64,000 nucleotides of DNA, from the NCBI RefSeq assembly GCF_001854405.1, contig NZ_CP017718.1, forward strand, positions 1,426,001 to 1,490,000, given 5' to 3'. Shown piece by piece: positions 59,255-64,000 of this stretch; positions within the stretch are counted from its first letter, which is position 1, and every line of letters begins with the position of its first letter. Source of the DNA: Hyphomonas sp. Mor2 (GTDB lineage Bacteria; Pseudomonadota; Alphaproteobacteria; Caulobacterales; Hyphomonadaceae). Under the pieces are notes generated by a model. The model was not told the DNA's origin, searched no databases, and was given only the letters and a program-made list of their open reading frames with translations. The translations under genes were made by a program, and so were the position numbers.

Positions 59255-60001
59255 TCAGGCGACCGCTGCTGCGTAAATGGCCATGAAGTCCTCGGCCTTC
59301 AAGCTTGCACCGCCGATAAGACCGCCATTGACGTTCTCGATGGCCAGAATCTCTGCGGCATTGCCCGGTTTCATCGAGCCGCCATAAAGAATGCGAATGT
59401 CGCGGCCCCGGTCTTGATAAAGTTCGATCAACAGGTCGCGAATGACGCCATGGACTTCCGCAATCTCTTCATTGCTCGGCACCAGGCCGGTCCCGATCGC
59501 CCAGAGCGGTTCATAAGCCACGACCAGGGTCTCATTCTCGCCGAGAGTCGGGACTGATTTTCGCAGGATCCGTACGACTGTATCCTTGGTTTCCCCGCGT
59601 TCGCGCTGCGCAAAGCTCTCGCCGACGCAGATGATCGGCGTGATCCCAGCCCGCAGGCAGGCATGAGCCTGCTCCTGTACATAGGCGCTCCGCTCGCCGT
59701 GCTCAGAGCGCCGCTCGGAATGGCCGACAATCACATAAGTGGCCCCGGCATCGGCCAGAATTTCCGCCGAGAGGTCGCCTGTGAACGCCCCGGACGCTTC
59801 CGGATGACAAGACTGAGCGCCGACCTGCAGACGGGCATCGGCCATCTCTTTCATCGGTACAATCAGCGTCGATGGCGGACAGATCAGACAGTCCGCATTG
59901 TCCGGATAATCACCAAGCTTCTCTGTTGTCTTTCGCGCCTCTTCCAGGCTCGATTTCAGGCCATTCATTTTCCAGTTGCCTGCGATCAGTGTACGCACCA
60001 T
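59255..60001 (-). CDS. tpiA: Triose-phosphate isomerase
   Basis: The enzyme interconverts dihydroxyacetone phosphate and glyceraldehyde 3-phosphate. The 248-residue barrel starts RTLIAGNWKMNG and has YVIVGHSERR (catalytic His), VVAYEPLWAIGTG (catalytic Glu) and ILYGGSMKPGN. The ATG at 60001 puts the family start in place; upstream ATGs in frame at 60013 and 60043 were rejected. It heads tpiA-secG-pyrG and is divergent from ppiD. Confidence 0.96.
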   Translation of the reverse strand: MVRTLIAGNWKMNGLKSSLEEARKTTEKLGDYPDNADCLICPPSTLIVPMKEMADARLQVGAQSCHPEASGAFTGDLSAEILADAGATYVIVGHSERRSEHGERSAYVQEQAHACLRAGITPIICVGESFAQRERGETKDTVVRILRKSVPTLGENETLVVAYEPLWAIGTGLVPSNEEIAEVHGVIRDLLIELYQDRGRDIRILYGGSMKPGNAAEILAIENVNGGLIGGASLKAEDFMAIYAAAVA

Positions 60002-60090
60002 ACCAGTCACCATCTTGAACAAGTTTGAGCGCTCGCCTAGCAAGCTGTGCTGAAACTCACAAGCGATGTAGAAGTAAAAGGTCTAAACTC

Positions 60091-61989
60091 ATGCTGACTC
60101 CGTTGCGTAATATGCTCCGCTCTCCAGCGGCCGGCGGAATTTTTGTTATCGTTATTATCGCGATGGCGGCCTGGGGCGTGACCGACATCTTCGCGGGTGG
60201 ATCCGGTCGAAGCTTCGTCAGCGCCGGGGATCGCGCAATTTCAGACCAAGTGTTCGATTCGACCCTGGAACGCGTCTTGAGAACGCAGACCGACGAGCGG
60301 GGCCGCTCGCTGACCAAGGAAGAAGCGATGGATCGCGGCCTGGTCGATCGTCTATATCAGGACCTGTCTCGCGAAACGCTGCTATCCGCCTATGCCGACA
60401 AACAAGGCATTGCGGCCACAACCGGCGCCATCGCTGACCGAATCCGAACCGATCCCCTGTTTCAGGACACGACCGGAGTCTTCGATCCTTTCCGATATAC
60501 CCAGTTGCTCGACGCCAATGGCTATCGCGAGGCGGATTACGAAGCCGACCTCGAGTCGGAGATGACTTTGGGGCGCCTGCAACGCGTGCCGATTGAAGGC
60601 TTGAAAGTACCCACCGCGCTCGCGCGCCTGCAGGCCGCGTATTCTGGTGAGCTGCGCAGCGCCTCATGGTTCGTTCTCGAGGATTCCGAACTGCCTGAGA
60701 TCGGGGAACCGACGGAAGAAGATCTGCAGGCACTTTACGAGTCTCGGAAAGAGTTTCTGCGGGAACCGGAGCGCCGCGGTATCAGTCTGATCCATCTCAC
60801 GGCAGACGACTTCATTTCCGAAAGCGAAGTGACCGAGAATGACGTGCTCGCATTCTACGACGCCTACAAGGCTGAACGCTATACCGGGCCGGACTCGCGG
60901 ACCTTCACGGAATTCGCTTTTCCAAACGAATCCGTCGCCCGCGCAGCGCTCGGCCGGATCGCCGGGGGCGCCGCGCCTGAGTCGATTGAAACGGCCGTTT
61001 CAACTCAAGAACGCACGGGTCGGCGAGAACTCATCGCCAATACGCGCCTTGCCGATCAGGTTTTCTCTCTCGGCGCGCAGAGTGGTTCTATTCACGGTCC
61101 GCAACCCGTTGGCGACAGCTATCTCGTGATCCGTCTGGAATCGATCACCCCTGGCGAGGCGACGCCCCTCGAAGATGTCCGCGAAGAAATTGAGACCGAA
61201 CTGGCGCGCGATCTGGCCATCGGCCTTTTCTATAATGCGCTGCCCCGCTTTGACGATTTGCTCGGAACGGGCGCGGACTTGGAGACCATTGCCGCCGGGA
61301 TCGGGACGCCAGTCCTTTCTTTTTCTCCGGTGGACACGAACGGCACCACCAAGGATGGCCGTCGATACTTGCCATTGGTGACCGCCCCTGGCCTCTTGCA
61401 AATGGTCTATGCACAGGCGGAAGGTCGAAACACCGAGCGTTTTGGCGAGGATGAAAGCACCTGGCTTGCGCGGGTAGATACGATTGTGCCAGAGCGCCTG
61501 CCTCCCTTTGAGGAGGTACGCGAAACACTGATCGACGCCTGGAAGCAGCAGCAGCAAGCGGAACAGCTGCAATCCGTGGCAGCAGAAGTCGAAGCGGCAA
61601 TCGCCAGCGGCGAAAGCAGCCTGGAGCAGGAAGCCGCCAAGTATGCGTCCCAGGTCGAAAGCCTGCCGCAGCCAGTGACACGTAACTCCGCCAATCAACC
61701 CAATCTGCGTCCTCTGATCAGCGGCATGTTCGGCGCCAATAAGGAAGGCGATACGTTCTCTCTTCCCGGTTTGCAGAACCAGATGATCATTTTGCAGGTC
61801 ACAAGCATAGACCGCCCGAGCGAAGAGACCCTGGATCTTCTCGCCCAGACGAGTGCGCTGGAAATCCAGAACGGCGTCGCGGAGGATCTGTTCGCGGCCT
61901 ATGTGCTTGGAATTGCGGCCGACATCGAGCTCGACACCAATGGCGCGGCGTTCGAGGCCTACAAACGCGGACTTGTGACGCAGCAATGA
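60091..61989 (+). CDS. ppiD: Periplasmic folding factor PpiD (SurA/parvulin family)
   Basis: The 632-residue protein has a single membrane anchor near residues 14-32 (AGGIFVIVIIAMAAWGVTDI), a SurA-like N-terminal domain (about 35-250) and a parvulin domain (about 255-370) whose active residues look degenerate. It helps newly exported proteins leave SecYEG. The ATG at 60091 was chosen over an upstream one (60025) because the protein then begins MLTPLRNML like its family, with AAGG upstream. It overlaps trpE by ATGA. Confidence 0.85.
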   Translation: MLTPLRNMLRSPAAGGIFVIVIIAMAAWGVTDIFAGGSGRSFVSAGDRAISDQVFDSTLERVLRTQTDERGRSLTKEEAMDRGLVDRLYQDLSRETLLSAYADKQGIAATTGAIADRIRTDPLFQDTTGVFDPFRYTQLLDANGYREADYEADLESEMTLGRLQRVPIEGLKVPTALARLQAAYSGELRSASWFVLEDSELPEIGEPTEEDLQALYESRKEFLREPERRGISLIHLTADDFISESEVTENDVLAFYDAYKAERYTGPDSRTFTEFAFPNESVARAALGRIAGGAAPESIETAVSTQERTGRRELIANTRLADQVFSLGAQSGSIHGPQPVGDSYLVIRLESITPGEATPLEDVREEIETELARDLAIGLFYNALPRFDDLLGTGADLETIAAGIGTPVLSFSPVDTNGTTKDGRRYLPLVTAPGLLQMVYAQAEGRNTERFGEDESTWLARVDTIVPERLPPFEEVRETLIDAWKQQQQAEQLQSVAAEVEAAIASGESSLEQEAAKYASQVESLPQPVTRNSANQPNLRPLISGMFGANKEGDTFSLPGLQNQMIILQVTSIDRPSEETLDLLAQTSALEIQNGVAEDLFAAYVLGIAADIELDTNGAAFEAYKRGLVTQQ

Positions 61990-63419
61990 CCCGCGATCGC
62001 TTATTGGTCCGGCGACGCCCGGGCGATCTGGAAACCCCGGTTTCAGCAATGCTGAAGCTCGGCGCCGACGCGCCGGGTAGTTTTCTGTTTGAATCCATTC
62101 ATGGCGGCGAGCGGCTCGGACGCTACTCGTTTATCGGGCTGCATCCGCAACGCTGGATGCGCGTGCTGGATGGCGTAGGTGAAGAGAGCGCCGAACGTGA
62201 CTTCGCCGATGCGAAGACGCTTGACGTGGCGCCCCTCGACGCGCTTCGGTCATTCGCCGACCAGGCGCGGGCTGATGCCGACATGGACGAAGAGCTGCCG
62301 CCCATGGCCAGCGGCGCATTCGGCTATATCGGCTATGATTTCATCCAGCATGTAGAGCCCGTACAGATCACCAATCCGGACACATTAAGCGTCCCGGAAG
62401 CCTTGCTGGTCATTCCCGGCGTCGTACTGATCTTCGATCATCTCTACCAGGAGCTGATCCTGGTTGGTCGTTATGCGCCGGGCGATGAAGATCGCGCCAA
62501 TATTCTGCTGGACAAGGTTGAGAACGCGCTCGAAAGCCCGCCGCCCCTCTCGCCTCGAGATGGTCAGAGCGAAGACCTGGATTTCTCGTCCAACACGACC
62601 AAGGACCAGTATTTCGACATGGTTGAAACGGCGCGCGATTATATCAAGGCCGGGGACATCTTTCAGGTGGTTCCAAGCCAGCGCTTCAGCGCTGAATACA
62701 AGCGCAAATCAATCAGCCTGTATCGCGCACTACGGCGTTTGAATCCGTCAGCCTTCATGTTCCACATGAACCTGGGCGATGTCCGTCTGATCGGCTCGAG
62801 TCCGGAAATCCTCGTGCGTGTCCGGGATGGCCGCGTTGCCATTCGTCCAATTGCCGGCACCCGCCCACGCTCCGGCGATCCGGCGATTGATGCCGAGCGT
62901 AAGGCTGACTTGCTCGCGGATCAGAAGGAAATTGCCGAACACCTGATGCTGCTCGATCTGGGACGCAACGATGTCGGCCGCGTGGCCGCCTATGGCAGTG
63001 TTGAGGTGACGGAAAGCTTCATTGTCGAGCGCTACAGCCATGTCATGCACATCGTCTCGCATGTCGAAGGCGATCTGCGCGAAGGGCTGTCTGCCGTCGA
63101 TGCTCTGATCGCCGGGCTGCCGGCTGGCACCGTTTCTGGCGCGCCCAAGATCCGGGCCATGCAGATCATTGATGAGCTGGAACAGAACGCGCGCGGCATT
63201 TATGGCGGCGCCATCGGATACTTTGGCTGGAACGGCGATCTCGATACCTGTATCGCGTTGCGCACAGCGGTTTTGAAGGACGGTCAACTGCACATTCAGG
63301 CCGGCGGCGGTGTGGTGCTGGATTCGGTTCCACAATATGAATTTGATGAAACCGTTCACAAAGCCAACGCCCTCAAGAAAGCTGCGGCCCTGGCTGCAAG
63401 TTACGAGTTCGACCAATGA
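61986..63419 (+). CDS. trpE: Anthranilate synthase component I
   Basis: The enzyme makes anthranilate from chorismate with ammonia from TrpG. The 477-residue protein has the N-terminal region with PGSFLFESIHGGERLGRYSFIG and the chorismate-binding domain with GDIFQVVPSQRF, IAGTRPRSGDP, LDLGRNDVGRVA and GLPAGTVSGAPKIRAM. It overlaps ppiD and trpG by four bases. The ppiD-trpE-trpG order is common in alphaproteobacteria. No trp leader peptide is present because trpE is internal. Confidence 0.97.
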   Translation: MTRDRLLVRRRPGDLETPVSAMLKLGADAPGSFLFESIHGGERLGRYSFIGLHPQRWMRVLDGVGEESAERDFADAKTLDVAPLDALRSFADQARADADMDEELPPMASGAFGYIGYDFIQHVEPVQITNPDTLSVPEALLVIPGVVLIFDHLYQELILVGRYAPGDEDRANILLDKVENALESPPPLSPRDGQSEDLDFSSNTTKDQYFDMVETARDYIKAGDIFQVVPSQRFSAEYKRKSISLYRALRRLNPSAFMFHMNLGDVRLIGSSPEILVRVRDGRVAIRPIAGTRPRSGDPAIDAERKADLLADQKEIAEHLMLLDLGRNDVGRVAAYGSVEVTESFIVERYSHVMHIVSHVEGDLREGLSAVDALIAGLPAGTVSGAPKIRAMQIIDELEQNARGIYGGAIGYFGWNGDLDTCIALRTAVLKDGQLHIQAGGGVVLDSVPQYEFDETVHKANALKKAAALAASYEFDQ

Positions 63420-64000
63420 GCCGCGCGAAACAGATCCTTGTCGTTGATAATTATGACAGTTTCACCTGGAACCTCGTCCACTACCTGGAAGAAATTGGCG
63501 CGCGTACACAGGTTGTGCGCAATGATGAGCTCTCATCCGAAGACGCGCTGGCTCTGAAACCCGACGGCATCGTCCTGTCGCCCGGCCCGTGCACACCGAA
63601 CGAAGCCGGCATTTGCGTCGAGCTGGTCCAAAAGGCCCCTGCCAATCTGCCGATCCTGGGCGTCTGCCTTGGCCATCAGAGCATCGGAGCCGCAGAAGGT
63701 GGCGCCATCATTACCGCGCAGGAAATCCGCCACGGCAAGATCAGCCAGATCCGTCATGAAAACGGACCACTGTTTCAGGATCTGCCGGAGACCTATGACG
63801 TCGTGCGCTATCATTCACTGTCGATCCAGCCGGATGATCTTCCAGAAACGCTGATCGCAGACGCATTTACCGCTGACGGAGAAATCATGGCCGTGCGGCA
63901 CACGTCCCGCCCGGTCTTTGGCGTTCAGTTTCATCCGGAGAGTATCCTGACCGAGCATGGTCACGCCCTGCTCAAGAACTGGCTAGACATCCAGGCCTAA
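63416..64000 (+). CDS. trpG: Anthranilate synthase component II (glutamine amidotransferase)
   Basis: It releases ammonia from glutamine for TrpE. The 194-residue class I amidotransferase has SPGPCTPNEAGI, the catalytic Cys84 in GVCLGHQSIG, and the HPE triad in FHPESIL near the C-terminus. The stop TAA is the last codon of the window, so the gene is complete. Confidence 0.96.
   Translation: MSRAKQILVVDNYDSFTWNLVHYLEEIGARTQVVRNDELSSEDALALKPDGIVLSPGPCTPNEAGICVELVQKAPANLPILGVCLGHQSIGAAEGGAIITAQEIRHGKISQIRHENGPLFQDLPETYDVVRYHSLSIQPDDLPETLIADAFTADGEIMAVRHTSRPVFGVQFHPESILTEHGHALLKNWLDIQA

Overview
The window is a gene-dense, moderately GC-rich chromosomal segment. It most likely comes from an alphaproteobacterium of the Caulobacterales/Maricaulales group (Hyphomonadaceae-like). 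This is inferred from four things: pyruvate dehydrogenase E1 beta with its own lipoyl domain, the eno / ftsB / pdhA-pdhB-pdhC order, direct-repeat GTTC-N7-GTTC LexA boxes, and a lipoprotein / TonB-receptor / gspC / gspD block like the one I recall around Caulobacter elpS. No tRNA, rRNA, CRISPR, phage or insertion sequence was seen, and no intergenic gap exceeds 300 bases.

Layout. 1-7101: type II secretion block on the minus strand (large duplicated lipoprotein, TonB-dependent receptor, gspC, start of gspD), with a candidate Pho box upstream. 7102-9514: ppx, rlmE and prepilin peptidase in one overlapping operon. 9587-13525: hspQ, maiA, leaderless-looking phhA, queA with no normal start codon, and a periplasmic cyclophilin. 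13522-16840: coaD and gyrA. 16985-18720: a kelch protein and an unusual ribbon-helix-helix plus EF-hand protein. 18856-22610: divergent ssb and uvrA with two SOS boxes. 22611-31376: slt, dapA, smpB, a threonine dehydratase-like enzyme, galU, two SDR enzymes, a small membrane protein and MscS. 31388-36385: pdeM, a cytochrome P450 and a pair of Tat-exported enzymes. 36528-41156: a five-gene operon of DUF2891 lipoprotein, Nramp-like transporter and the 5-oxoprolinase subunits pxpA, pxpB and pxpC. 41153-46658: pyruvate dehydrogenase complex and ftsB. 46713-49382: a membrane TIR protein and eno. 49603-56553: part of a Tad/Flp pilus locus. 56733-64000: rpmF, pyrG, secG, tpiA, and divergent ppiD-trpE-trpG.

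The genome is very compact. Eight same-strand pairs overlap by the four bases ATGA, and six of eight convergent pairs share exactly four bases through their stop codons.

The best candidates for something new are: (1) a TIR / two-TM / TIR membrane protein whose ribosome site and start codon lie in a 12-bp RNA hairpin just after eno; (2) a gene with two plausible starts, giving either a ribbon-helix-helix / membrane / five-EF-hand protein or a secreted EF-hand protein; (3) the possibly phosphate-controlled lipoprotein and receptor coupled to type II secretion; (4) an Nramp homologue lacking the metal ligands, in a 5-oxoproline operon; (5) queA, which has only non-AUG starts after an in-frame amber codon.
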